Positions 10,528-22,582 of a DNA stretch of 64,000 nucleotides are shown here, in pieces. How positions within the stretch are numbered: position 1 is the first letter of the stretch; the number at the start of each line of letters is the position of its first letter. Both the position numbers and the translations under genes were made by a program. The notes beneath the pieces are model-generated. The model did not search any database, had not been told where the DNA came from, and saw only the letters and a program-made list of their open reading frames with translations. This DNA comes from Mansonella perstans. Lineage: Eukaryota > Nematoda > Chromadorea > Rhabditida > Onchocercidae. The stretch lies in assembly GCA_037074765.1 (NCBI GenBank), contig JBAMDO010000045.1, positions 186,001 through 250,000 of the forward strand, in the 5' to 3' direction.

Positions 10528-10938
10528 TGTCGCGAATTTCGTAACGCGAAACTTCCAATAACTCAATAAATTAAATTGTAAATAAATGTTAATAACAATG
10601 TAAGGTATTTAACTAAAGTTACACTTTTAGATTGATTTCCATGTTCTTTGTTGATATGTAAATTCACACCCTTTGTATAGCAACAGCTTAAGATATCTAT
10701 CTACAGCAAAGGTTTTGTATTGTACTTTCAAACTTCTCTCCTACAGTAAGTTACAGCAGCTACGGCGCTATATTACCATATAAAAGTACAGCAGCTACGG
10801 CGCTATATTACCATATAAAAGGTCATTTGTCTTAATCAATTAATTCACCCTCTTCACCCAGTGTAAACGTCAGTCTTTCTACCAATAACCTCTTCGTTTA
10901 TTCTTACAAGTACGTTGGTATCGCTTTGAAGACGCTAC
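10528..10938 (+). repeat. type A LTR segment of the right LTR
   Basis: 411 bp opening TGTCGCGAATTTCG and ending GACGCTAC. It is absent from the left LTR but present in inverted orientation at about 12812-12432, so it is a genuine LTR module. It contains TATA-like CCATATAAAAG inside a perfect 35-bp tandem duplication (10752-10786 and 10787-10821). The inverted copy has only one unit. Confidence 0.8.
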
Positions 10939-11235
10939 TGTTGTAAATCATCTATTCTCAACCATAATTAACCTAACTTCTTATCATTGTGACCTTACGA
11001 CCTTTGTCTTAAGCTTTAATCCCGCCTCTCCTACGACTATATATAGACAGTCGATCCACAAACTACATCTTCTGGGCTCATACGCAGTGATTCGTCAGTA
11101 CGTTCAAATAAAGGCTTATTATCCGAGCTCGAGGTATTTCCGCAAACGATCAATTCAACTCAATACAAAGCTCCCTGACAAACCCGCTGGAAAATTATTG
11201 GCAGACGTCGACCTCTCGCAAGAAATTTCACGACA
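10939..11235 (+). repeat. type B LTR, right copy
   Basis: Repeats 4279-4581 with very few substitutions but lacks the roughly 12-bp insertion. It ends ..TTTCACGACA, pairing as a short inverted repeat with TGTCG-type LTR starts. It follows directly on the type A segment, giving a mosaic right LTR of about 708 bp. The SL1-like segment is at 11113-11133, preceded by AATAAA. Confidence 0.8.
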
Positions 11236-11257
11236 AAGAATTTATGAGCCAAAAATT
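11236..11257. other. 22-bp junction between the two elements
   Basis: This linker joins the U5 end of the plus-strand right LTR to the U5 end of the inverted LTR. Read on the minus strand it starts AATTTTTGG, the same nine bases that follow the other inverted LTR just before its primer-binding site. It may therefore contain the start of a lost leader. Confidence 0.4.
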
Positions 11258-11676
11258 TGTCGGGAAAAAATTGGTGTAGCGCAATCTTTTGTATTTAGGA
11301 AATTTGTATCGCACTGAGAATAGTGCGTTGAATTGAGTTTGAGCTGTGAGGACTCCTCGAACTCGGTTGTGTCGCACTGAGGATAGTGCGTTGGATTGAA
11401 TTTGAGTTGTGAAGATTCTTTGAACTTGGGTAATTGAACCCTTTATTTGAACACGAAGTGAACTGAATAAGCAGTAACGCCAACGATGAGAGCAGTTAAT
11501 GTTTAACTGAATGTGGAACTGAATGTAGAATATGGAATATAAAAGTAAGAGATTAATTCTAATGGATATAATTATACAATTAAAGTATGGGAAAAAATTT
11601 AAAAAATGAAATCACGGAAAACATTCCTTATGAATTTATATAAAATTTTATTTTAATTTTCGCAACTTTCGCGACA
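11258..11676 (-). repeat. inverted BEL LTR with 63-bp internal tandem repeat
   Basis: On the minus strand this 419-bp LTR opens TGTCGCGAAAGTTGCG just after a pyrimidine-rich run and ends CCCGACA. Its R/U5 part contains two diverged 63-bp tandem units (about 11310-11435). The first unit begins within an SL1-like segment, GGTTCAATTACCCAAG (minus strand, 11440-11425), preceded by AATAAA (11447-11442). Its U5 half matches the LTR at 12312-12812 but its U3 half does not. Confidence 0.8.
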
Positions 11677-12004
11677 TTCCGGAGAGAGGGGGATTGATGG
11701 GTTTGAAGAGTGGATAATTGGATTATAGGATAAAGGAATATAACGATTACAGGGATTTTTATCGTTATGTCTAGTTAGGGGAGCTTGAACTATTCTCATA
11801 GGAATGTATTCCGTGTGTTCTGTATTTTTCATACATAAAGAATGAAAAATGAAGTTAATTAATTTTAAATTTCAATTCTATAACAATTAATCATGAATAA
11901 AATTACAAAACTACATACATCGATAGCAACAAATTTTCAATGAGCTATTGTATGTGTTAATTCTTCTTTTATCGTCTCCAGAATTTGCACTGTCGGCTGT
12001 TCGG
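11677..12004 (-). other. remnant interior of the inverted element
   Basis: Between the inverted LTR and the gag fragment there is about 330 bp of AT-rich sequence. The part near 11677-11700 is a pyrimidine-rich run on the minus strand, consistent with the end of an internal region. Protease, RT and integrase are missing altogether, so a large internal deletion must lie here. Confidence 0.5.
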
Positions 12005-12278
12005 TTAACTCTTTTTCCTTTTCTTCTTTGTTGCTATCGTCGTTTGTTGTATGAGATCCAACCATTTTTCATTGATTGTCTCCAAGTTACCGACGTACAT
12101 TTCCAGCTGTTTAGCTTTGTTTTTAACAATACGTTTCTTAGTTTCGTATTGTTCATCTTGTTCCTCCGGCGGCAGGTTCCAATCTTTGTTGTGTTAAATC
12201 AAGTTCGTTGATTTCTTCCAGAAGTTCGGCTATCCTGCCGATTGCTGGTTGCGCTGATTGATTGATTGATATGGACAT
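12005..12278 (-). pseudogene. gag N-terminal fragment of the inverted element
   Basis: It starts with ATG at 12278 and encodes the coiled-coil-like beginning of a BEL Gag (MSISINQSAQPAIGRIAELL, then a Leu/Glu-rich stretch). A stop interrupts it at about 12153, and the reading continues in another frame with a Lys-rich helix until a stop at 12007-12005. This resembles the N-terminus at 4596-4778 of the plus-strand copy. The primer-binding site (TGGTGCCACGAG, 12305-12294) lies just upstream. Confidence 0.75.
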
Positions 12279-12311
12279 TCTGTCCGTTCCCGGCTCGTGG
12301 CACCAAAAATT

Positions 12312-12812
12312 TGTCGAGAAAAAATTGGTGTAGCGCAACCTTTTGTATTTAGGAAATTTGTATCGCACTGAGAATAGTGCGTTAAATTGAGTTTGAGTTG
12401 TGAGGACTCCTCGAACTCGGTTGTGTCGCAGTAGCGTCTTCAAAGCGATACCAACGTACTTGTAAGAATAAACGAAGAGGTTATTAGTAGAAAGACTGAC
12501 GTTTACACTGGGTGAAGAGGGTGAATTAATTGATTAAGACAAATGACCCTTTATATGGTAATATAGCGCCGTAGCTGCTGTACTGTTAACTTACTGTAGG
12601 AGAGAAGTTTGAAAGTACAATAGAAAACCTTTGTTGTAGATAGATATCTTAAGCTGTTGCTATACAAAGGGTGTGAATTTACATATCAACAAAGAACATG
12701 GAAATCAATCTAAAAGTGTAACTTTAATTAAATATCTTACAATGTTATTAACATTTATTTACAATTTAATTTATTGAGTTATTGGAAGTTTCGCGTTACG
12801 AAATTCGCGACA
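12312..12812 (-). repeat. inverted BEL LTR (type A plus U5)
   Basis: On the minus strand this 501-bp LTR opens TGTCGCGAATTTCG, matches the type A module almost throughout (12812 to about 12432), then switches at GACGCTACTG to the U5 module shared with 11258-11676 and ends CTCGACA. A primer-binding site and gag follow, so it is the 5' LTR of the inverted element. Its outer CA terminus is the right end of the composite. Confidence 0.85.
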
Positions 12813-12817
12813 AGAAG
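12813..12817. repeat. AGAAG, right copy of possible target-site duplication
   Basis: Follows the terminal CGACA of the inverted LTR and matches 4274-4278. Confidence 0.5.
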
Positions 12818-15800
12818 TAATGGTTAAGCAACTCGATTTGTTGTTGGTGAGGATATTTTACCAAATAGCAATGGCCATGTATTACCAATTTATGATAGGT
12901 ATCTTAAAAATCGTTGGTTCGGAAATTTTGTTTCGAACTGTCTCATCAGCCCCTAAATCCATGACGTAAAGTCGCGTTATTGGGCAGAGTCCTTTAGCCT
13001 GACTTAGATCTTACAATTCCACTATTGGCTGATCTCTTATCATTGCAAATGAATCTGAAAAGCTTATGATTTCAGGTAAATCTTTCTCGTTATCAGTAAA
13101 CTGGATCATTAATAAAATTCAAAACAACTGGTGATACATTTGCAGAATAAGCAATATCGTCGACTATGATTCACTTAATGATTACATGAACAAAACGATG
13201 ATACTAAAAATTTTTTAACGATATTTGAAGTCAACAATATCCTTTAGTTTCAAATTCCTAATCGTTTTAATGCACATCGATGTTCCATGCTAGTCTTTCC
13301 GAAGCATTTATTTGCCCTGACATTATCGATTCCCGCTTTAGCGCAGCAATAAGAGACATCTATAAGGGAGATATTTTTTTAGAAATTCCTGGAAGGAACT
13401 ATTAGTTTTACTCTTTGGGCAATTTCAATTCGAATAAAATGAAAGCGTTGATAATTTTGAAATTCACACCATTGCTGATGATATTATCTTTTAAATATTT
13501 TATAAATTTACTAGATATTGCAAGCACCAAATTGTATAAGGAAAAACAGAGTAATGTATGAAAGCAGACAATTTAATGAAATTTCAGCTGCAGCAGAAAA
13601 CGAAATACTTTGAAGGAGAAATTTATTATATTATTGTTATAACAAATTACTAGATTATGTATAAAGCAAGCTTCAATAGAGATTAAAATTAATAATAAAT
13701 GATTAGAGAAATTCTGAAAAATGGTCAGCTATTTTTTCAGCTCCCTCATTTTTAATTTGCAGTATGAATAAACGACAACAACAAAAAGGTTAGGGCTTCA
13801 GTAATTTACGAATTGTAAAAATTGATATAATTTGTAGTCTTTGGAAATCAAGAAAAATTACATTTATGTGTTATGCAATTCATATGAGCTTCCGCGAAAT
13901 AATATCTTGGCTTCATTCATGTTGATGGGGCAGTGACAGAGCCTTAAGCCTACCTCGTCACTCTTTCTTTAAAGCAAATGTTGTCAGTATTATCGTTCAA
14001 ATTATGAGTTTATAAGCTAAATAGGTAAAATGTGAAGTAATTAGTCTTGCTGAAATGCTTAATCTAAATATTTTATTCCAACAACCATAGCAATATGATC
14101 ATTTATTTTACCTATTTTCGAAGAAAATATTTGAGGTATTTAGTTTCAGCCTAAAAATTTTAATGTGCAAATGCAAGTATCGAGTAAGGTTAATAGTAAG
14201 CTACATTATTTTTTATTTGAATGACTAACATGCACCTTGTTGAAATATTTTCAGCACTTCAAAATATGGTACTAATATACTTGATCTTCTGATTTTAACA
14301 ACAAATTTCTCTATAATCGAAAATTCAAAATTCAAGCTGTCATCGTATAAAATAGCAAGTCTATTTGGACAAATAGAAGCAAAAAATAAATTTAAATACG
14401 TGCATCAAATATGGAACTGAAAAAAAAAAACTGTCAATTGTGTGATAAAATTTAAGGTTCAAGAATATTTTTATCCTTTTACATTCCTTATAAAATTTTT
14501 TGAAAAAGTTCAGCAAATTATTAAATGATATTAATATTCTATTGGATTTGCCTTATACCCAGAAAAGTTTTTTGCAACTATGATCTATTTCATTCTTTTT
14601 AGTAGCTGATGAAGATGCTATGGATCTATTCCTAAGTTCTAACAGATCGTCATTGGTCGATAGATGAATAACTGGATGTTTAAAGATAAGGGAAGGTGGA
14701 GGAGACCATTACCATTCCCCATTTTTCCATTATATTTGCCCATTCAGATCTTCTTATCTCTTGTTTTTCTATCTGATTTAATCAGCAAGTAATTTTAAAC
14801 TTGAAATGGATTTATTACATAAAATTAAAGACCATTATAATCCAGATCGATGAGCGGTTCTTATTTGACCAATTTTTTTCTTTCGCTCATCACTCGTATG
14901 AATTTTTTGGTCATTGAAGAAGTCTAATTAAAAATTTATTGTTCTGCAATCTTCACGTTTAATTGTAGAAGCTAAAAAAAGATTTCAAATTTTATTCTTA
15001 AATTCATTTACATTCATTTCGTTTTTGATTTTTTTAAGTCCGTTTGATATTGTTAAAAATGATTTTTTAAGCTTCTGTCATTACAATGTCCGAAATATGG
15101 AAAATTTGTGCAATGTTGTTTAATAAGGAGGAAGATTAATTCAGGAAATGTTGGCTGGAAATATCTTTATAAAATGTCTTGTCCTATTCCCAAGCCAAAG
15201 TACTGAAAGCAACTATGCCATAGAAATAAGAACAAGACTCATCCTTTGTCCTAGGTGAGAAAAAATCGATCAAATAAGAACAGATCATGGGTTGAATCTT
15301 TTTCTAACATACAATCAGTAACCGTCATTACATATTATGCACTCAATGCACTCCATGAGTTATGGAATCAAATCGATTGTTTTCAACTTTAACACTTTAA
15401 CTAAATGAATTGTTTAAATTTATGAGGTTTTCAAACTTTACCTGCTCCTTCTTTCTTTGATTTTCGATTCTTTTTCATTTTTTATTTTTCTTTTTTCATT
15501 CATCTTTACAATTCTTAGAAAAGGCTGCACCAAAAAAAAATTCCTCATTTTCCAACTGCTGATAGTATCAGTTTGTTTTTTATCTTATCATCCTTCTTTC
15601 TACACATTTAATCATGGAGTCAAAGCATTATGATGAGCTGGTCAAGAAACAAATATTGTAACACCGCAATGATGCAACTAAAAAAACCAAAATGATTTAA
15701 CTTTTATTAGCTGCGTATGGCACAAAGCGGACAGCTGTGAACCGACGTTTAAAACGTTCAACAAGCAGATAATCTGAAAGATATGCAGATTAAGCCATTC

Positions 15801-17933
15801 TAGATGATTGAAAACAAATAAGCTGATAGCTAAATAACTTCTACTAAAAAAAGATGTGCTTGCAGAAAAATACACCTTAACTATTGTTGAGAAAACGAAG
15901 ACAAAATGCATATAGATGTCTGTGCTTCAGGGCAAAGAGAGATCATTTCCTGATAAACATGATATTATGAATGTACGCACTCTGTAGTAGTGAAAACAAC
16001 TAAAGTACTTTTGAAGTATCACTGAAGATATTGCTAAGAATTTGGTTACAAATTAATGTAGAATTTTCTAGCTCTTGTTTTATAATTACTGATGGATTTC
16101 TGCGAAACATTTCTTGAAGTTCATATTGATAAAGAAAGCTGAAAAACATTAAATAAGATGTTTAGAAGACTCAGTAAAAAGTGATAGAAAAATTTGTGCA
16201 TAATCAAATTTCTTTCGAACACAGAAAGTAATAATATGGGACAATGTTAAACGAACAGTGAGAATTAGATAATTTTTTCGAATGTTATGGGCAATTCTCA
16301 CAATGTTTCACATTCCAGTAATTATTAGATACTAAAAATATGCATAATGTAAATAGGAAGCAAGAGACTTTTTCTTTTGCAACTGATCGCAAAAATTATG
16401 AATAATTTTTAGTTCTTAAAGGAAATGATTGAATTAAGGCAATTAAAGACTGCGGTGTACTGAAGTTAAATGTAGCACCACTAAGTTAGCAATGCTTGTA
16501 TGTCCAGATGATAGCTCCTCTGATGTTTAATGCGATAGTTTCTCTTTTCATGAAATATAGATTTATAGGTGGCACAGGAAAAGTGTTATCTTTTCAAAAA
16601 AATTTCATTCTAATATATTTTCACCTTATTTATTACACCTTGCATAATTTCAGAAAAAATGAAAAATTCGTTCTAGACCTTTGATTTCATAATGACAAAA
16701 TTAAATGTAACAGCATAGACAAATAGCAAAGAATCATTTTGAACACTTAGAATATCATATATTAAGCCATCAATGACACTCAACAACAATGTAAAAATTT
16801 GGCCAACAAAGAAACTTTATTGCGCCATAAGAATTCACACGTTATGTAAAAATACACTGCTCTGACAGTACTGTTTGTCTAAACCAAAATATGCTATTTT
16901 TTTTTATCCCGACTTCCGAAGTCATTTGATTCTCTTATGAATGCGTCATTGTTTTTATTTTAATTTATGCATCGTCCTTCATCATCATGCGCATTATTTT
17001 TCGACAATATCGGTGATTCTTTTGCTTTTGTTGTCCTATCGACCAGATATAATATTTTTCTTGAAATGTTTCAGATGACCATGAGTACTGAAATATGTCA
17101 AATGATACTGTTGTCGATGTATCTCCATAGAGGAGAAATTTATGATTAATGATTAATTTCTTCTAACCTTTCCGCTAACGTAACATGAATCCTCGAATTC
17201 ATAAATTCATAGAAGATTCGTAGAAGCCGAATATTACTTCTCCCTGTGTCCGAAAACACATCATTAAGTTAAATGTGCAAACATTTGAATTTGAATTATT
17301 GTATTTGAAAATGATAAATTTTCTATATTCTGCTCTGCAATGTGTACGATGATTTTCGATAGTGTCGAACATAACCAGCAACAACGAAAAAGGGTTTGGT
17401 GCGGAACTAATCATCATCAGTTGACACCCTACATTCTTGACGATATCATGCTACCACCTTGATTGACATTCCAAATTCTTTCCTCTCTAGAATAATTCGT
17501 TTTTCTTTTACCAATTACATACACTCAATGAGATATCATATTTAATCATATTATCAATGATAGCATAAGAAGAATATATCAAATAATTTTGCAAGTTATC
17601 AATAAATCAGGTTTTAATGACATAATGCGACGTACTGTTAAGACAATAAGCAGTTATTGAGTTATCAATTTTGAAGAGACAGAGCAGGATCATTTGTTAA
17701 AATTACATTTTATATATACTCATTCAAATGCATATAGTTTTCACACAACTTTTCCACAGGTTTGAATTTGAATGAATACTTCATATAAATACCATCTTTT
17801 TAAAATTTAGCAAAGAAAACTTGAAAAAAAATTAGTCCAAAGAATTTCGAACATAATTTTATGTGAATAAGTGTTACACGACTATTTGAATTATTACGGG
17901 AACTAGATATAATATTTCTAATTCACCATGAGC

Positions 17934-17982
17934 AAATTAGCTGGCTGTTGAAATAAATTTTAAAAATTAGCTGGCTGTTGAA
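17934..17982. repeat. spaced 19-bp direct repeat
   Basis: AAATTAGCTGGCTGTTGAA occurs at 17934-17952 and 17964-17982, separated by 11 bp. No element is recognised. Confidence 0.8.
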
Positions 17983-20447
17983 TGGATCATCTCACTTGCC
18001 TTTAATTTCAGCATTTGAACATTTTATCAGTAGTTTTTGTCTTTAGATTTAAATGGTGTGCAGCACTCAAGTTGTATCAAATAAGAATGCAAAAAGTGTA
18101 GCGGTTTGTATTAACTAAGGCTAAAATAAATTCAAATGATTTTGATCCCATTTAATTTCTCAGACGCTGATAAGTCTGCGTAAAAATCGGATTCTGTCTA
18201 ATTTTCTATTGATAGCAAATGTTGCATAAATTCGAAGCAATCCCATTGTGAACAGAAATTATCTCTTTTTTTCGAAATTCCAAAGCTATTCGGAAACCCG
18301 AACCTCCAACTTACGGAATATTGAGAAAAAGATTTGCAAAGTTTGTCATATAATCTAGACATTTCGATAGTGCATTTATCTGCTTTTTTCGGATCTGATT
18401 GGAATGGTACAGATTGACATACGCATAAATATGAATCATATTGGAGAAAATTTAATACATGTCATGTATTTTCTCAAGTACTTTTTTTGCTTTCCTGGTC
18501 GCATTTTAGAGATGAATAAAAATTCAAAAATCTGATAATATGAAGAAAGAAAATCCCACGCAATACCTTGTCCGATCAAAATACCACAAGGTTAAATTTT
18601 CTTTCAAATCCAAAGTGATTATTGCATACATGCGAATCATTCGTTGTGCTATCATCTTTGTTAAGTTATAAACATGGTGAGATAAAATTGCATTATTATT
18701 CATTTACGAAGTGACGAATCATATGATGGCAATCTCCTAGTCTTATTTTGGTTCTTGCAGACTCCTTGTCACCGACTAAGTAACAGGAGTGAATAAATAA
18801 AACGTTTTGTACATTTTCTACAAGCAATTCGATGTGTGATTTTGTTGAGAGTACTTTTGGGCTTTTCAAAAAGATCCAGAAATTTGGAAAACGAGAGCTG
18901 TGAGAGAGTGATAGGAAGGATGAGAGAATGGATGTTTATTAATTCAGAAATCTGTCAAATTTTCAGAAATATTTGAGTTCAAATTTTAATCGAATGTACT
19001 CGCACCTTTACTTGCACTAACTAGTTAGTACAACATGGTAAACCATTCATTGAAAACTTACAATGATTCACTCATTATATTCATCTTAATAATTTATACA
19101 TTCGATAGAATTATGACAGTTTTCTTGAAAAAAATCCATCTAAATAATCGCGACGTTAGGCGGAGTACTTCAGTTGTCCTGCATGACATAAAGATCTCCA
19201 TTTTCCTCTCCTTCGTATCATTCTTTTCCGTCTCCTCTTCCCACTCATCATCGATCCCATTATTTTTCACTGTCATTTAATATGCTAATGTGCAAATCAA
19301 ATGTTCCGAAAATTGCATTTTAAATAAAAAAGTTACTTATCAATTTAGCGTTTGTAAAAACGCAAATCCCAGCATCATTTCATTTTTTTTTTTTCTTAAA
19401 AGCAGTGTATAAAACGTTTTGGATTTGGATCATTTCTTTTCTTTGGGAATATTCCTGAAAGACAGACTTTTCGAACCTGGATCAGTAATAAATTTGTGCG
19501 ATTCGATTGACGGCTTCATATAATTGCTAAGCTTCCCATTTTACACACCAAAAACAACTAACTTAATTTCCAATTTATTCTAACAAAGCTTTAAAATGAT
19601 AAATTTCATCAAAATTTACCACAAAACAAGTGTTCAGTCATTATTTCACAAAGAAAAATATTCCAATCATTATTTCATATCCTATTGTAATTCATAACTC
19701 AATCTCTGTTATCTTTTTTTTCTCACTGATGGCACTCTTTTTTGATTTGAAATAAGTGTGTTTTTATTGCGATAGTTAAGATAAGGTAGGAATTACGGAC
19801 AGAGGAATCTCACACTAAATAACTTTGCCCTTGTTCACCTGTTCATCTCTTCCTCAAATCATCCATTTGGTTGTTTAATCTTTTGAGTTCAAAATATTTT
19901 AACTGATGGTACAATAATTCCTTTCATTCTGCAGCGGCTCGAAATTCTTGACCAAAATTAAAGATCTTCCAGTGACCTTCTAATTCGCATTCATCCATGT
20001 TTGGTAGGGTAGGGTTCTTAACATTTTTATATGTCGGAAAATCTACACTCCACAGTTTAATATTCCTCATATGTACTAATTTTTCTTTCCTAAAACACTT
20101 TTTTATTAATATTACTATTGTTAATATTTCGGATAACCTTAAAATTGACTCATAGTTTGTTTAACAAAATGAGAATTGCATACAAACAATTGGGCTAATG
20201 TTAATGTTGGCCGGTTGCTTTGATGCATGGAAACTTAATATGAGAGTAGATTCGACGATAGGAATTTCGGGCTAATATAAATCCCGTGAGAATTCTCTCC
20301 TGTATCTCGCGCAAAAATCTAGCATTACTAACAATGACTAGTTGAAACGCTTTATTCTTTCAGCTGATATTCAATGATTTTATTAGTTATTTTACTAGGA
20401 ATTTCCGGTTTTTTTCTTGAAAATCGCTCAATCCAAGATTTTTCAAA

Positions 20448-20487
20448 TTGATGATAATGATGATAAGATCATCATCATTATCATCAA
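20448..20487. repeat. perfect 17-bp inverted repeat, 6-nt loop
   Basis: TTGATGATAATGATGAT (20448-20464) pairs perfectly with 20471-20487 across the loop AAGATC. The arms consist largely of GAT/ATC trinucleotides, so a slipped microsatellite inversion is a simple origin. It is too short for a typical animal pre-miRNA. Confidence 0.85.
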
Positions 20488-22366
20488 TACATCATGTATG
20501 TAGTGATGGTCACTGATTTTAAAAATTCAGTGCCTAATCATTAATCCACTGAATATAGTAATTGCTTCGTTTCTCGCTTTTCATCTCGCCTTCCGTCGTC
20601 CTTCTTAGCATTCATTCTTTTTGTCAATCCGGTAATTTTTTTTGGATTAAAAGTCCATTTTCAAATTTGTGATCAAAAACTCTCAGTGACTGGTCCAAAT
20701 ACTTGATAAATATAAAGATTACAAACAATAATTATATAACCAATAACAATTGCAATCATGATTTTTTGATTGATGATAGATGAGGAAGTCGAAATGCTAA
20801 TGAAACATGCCACTAAGTTGATTTGGAAGGAGAAGGACTGACAATGGTTATATTCTTAATGATTAGAAATGTTCAAACCAGCCACCGTTTTTATTTCCTT
20901 TTTAATTAAAAAAAATAACCCTCCAATCCGATGTGAAGAGATCACTGTAAAAATTTATTGATAGCTTTTTGACTGAAATTCAGTCAACTTGTTTTTCTAC
21001 CATATCATGAAGTAACAATTACATGAAGAAGTCCGCTCATAATAATAGATGTTTTGTAACGAAATACGACAGCTAATCGAATGGATGGGACATCTCTTAA
21101 AATTGCATCACTTACGTCCCTCATTCTTGCACAACATTGTTTCTCTCTGGAACCTGTCCTTTCTTCCTTTTAAATTTATCTCCGCCTCCATCTTTCATCT
21201 CCTTTTTGGTATTGCCAGGAAATACCATACATTTTCTACATCATCCTTATTGTAGTCAACATTCTGCATGACTTTGGCGCTTGTTTTCCTCACCTCTATC
21301 AGCCTACTTCTCCATCCATTACGTAAATTGCCGTTACTCTTACCGCTACCGTTAATAAATCAGACTCATTTCATAACAAACACTACTCTTCTCGTATCAT
21401 AATTCCCCGAACTTGAATTCGCTCTTCCATCTGAATTTAAGACTTCCAGAGGGCAAAGTTTATACCTTTACCTTTCCCTCTTTACCTCTCTACCTACAAA
21501 GGTAGTGCTGGGCATAACATATTCTGCTGATTTTTGCTTGCGGCAAAATCTTTCATAGTTCGTTTGCCACCTCACCTTCTACTTCAATTCTTCTACCTTA
21601 AAACCAATTTCAGTACAAATTGTTCGATTTCAAATTTCTGAAAGTGATCTTACTTCTTCAGCTGAAGACAATTATTGTCAAATAATATTGCTTCTGTTTG
21701 CCAATGTATATGTATGTGTGTATGTGCGTGTATGTATTTGTGTGTATATCTTTTGTTTCTTATTTGTGTAATTGCTCTACAATACCGGACATTCTACACT
21801 CAAACGACGTACGTAAAATTGGCAGTCATGCATAAAATTGCAATCGTCGTCGTTGTTATCGCTGGGTGGATGTCATTGAGAAACATCCCTCTGACTGGCT
21901 GCAAAATTCCAGTTTCATTGCAAAAATTTCAATGTTAATAAGTAGTTCGTTATTGCTGTTATCGTTACTGATCAGAACTCTTAGAACTGTCAGTGATTTC
22001 CTTACAATCACACTTTTTAAAAGTCACTTTCGTTAACGCTAAAAATCATTTATTTGCTCACTGTTGCTATTTGATACATTTGACCGTTCAATGTGCGGAC
22101 GTTCCATTTTTTTCTTAGTTTTTATCATTCTGGGAGAAGAGGTTTATTAATTATTAATTAGTGCTGGAAATGAAATTATTATCACATGAAGAAATTCCCA
22201 TGGAAAGGGTCCATACAAATGCAGTATTTTGAACTACGCAAATTCTCTGTCAATTGATTGAATTTCAATCAAAGACAATGATTCTGTCCGTTTTTTTCTG
22301 GGTCAAAATTATCGGGTTGTTATGTTAGTGATGTTAGAGATAATAAAAAGGAGATATTTCGATTTT

Positions 22367-22582
22367 CTACTCGTCTTTTTTAACATCTTCACTAGATTTA
22401 TTTTCATTTGAAAACTGATTAGTTTCGAGCTGAAAGTTTTTTTCTTCGGATACTATCGGAAAAAATTGAATTATCTGGAAGATAACTTGGAGACCCTGCA
22501 CGGTTGGACTTGCCAAAGGAGGATTGAAAGTGAAAGAACATTGCAACTCAAAACGATAAAAAGGTTCAGACCTTATGGTCAC
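22367..22582 (-). CDS. weak candidate C-terminal exon
   Basis: A 71-codon open frame with mixed composition: FNPPLASPTVQGLQVIFQII in the middle, and an acidic/Lys tail ending SSEDVKKDE before the stop. It looks more protein-like than neighbouring frames. No clear acceptor, partner exon or family was found, so chance is the main alternative. Confidence 0.15.
   Translation of the reverse strand: MTIRSEPFYRFELQCSFTFNPPLASPTVQGLQVIFQIIQFFPIVSEEKNFQLETNQFSNENKSSEDVKKDE

Larger units (their letters stand above)
4279..12812. mobile_element. composite BEL/Pao LTR-retrotransposon complex
   Basis: The complex consists of a left LTR, gag, protease, RT/RNase H, integrase and C-terminal region on the plus strand, then a mosaic right LTR, then a second BEL-type element in inverted orientation that is reduced to two LTRs and a gag fragment. 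A solo LTR interrupts pol. Assignment to BEL/Pao rests on the DUF1759-like gag, three zinc knuckles, the Pao-type RT and RNase H, an HHCC integrase with a DUF5641-like tail, and LTRs opening TGTCGCGAA. Every long coding segment is broken by stops or frameshifts and integrase has lost a catalytic Asp, so no copy here can be autonomous. The two copies of the 300-bp left-type LTR remain nearly identical. Confidence 0.85.

Noticed and set aside
4279..12812. Retrovirus-like element with env
   Set aside because: The polypurine tract follows within about 90 bp of the integrase C-terminal region, leaving no room for an envelope gene.
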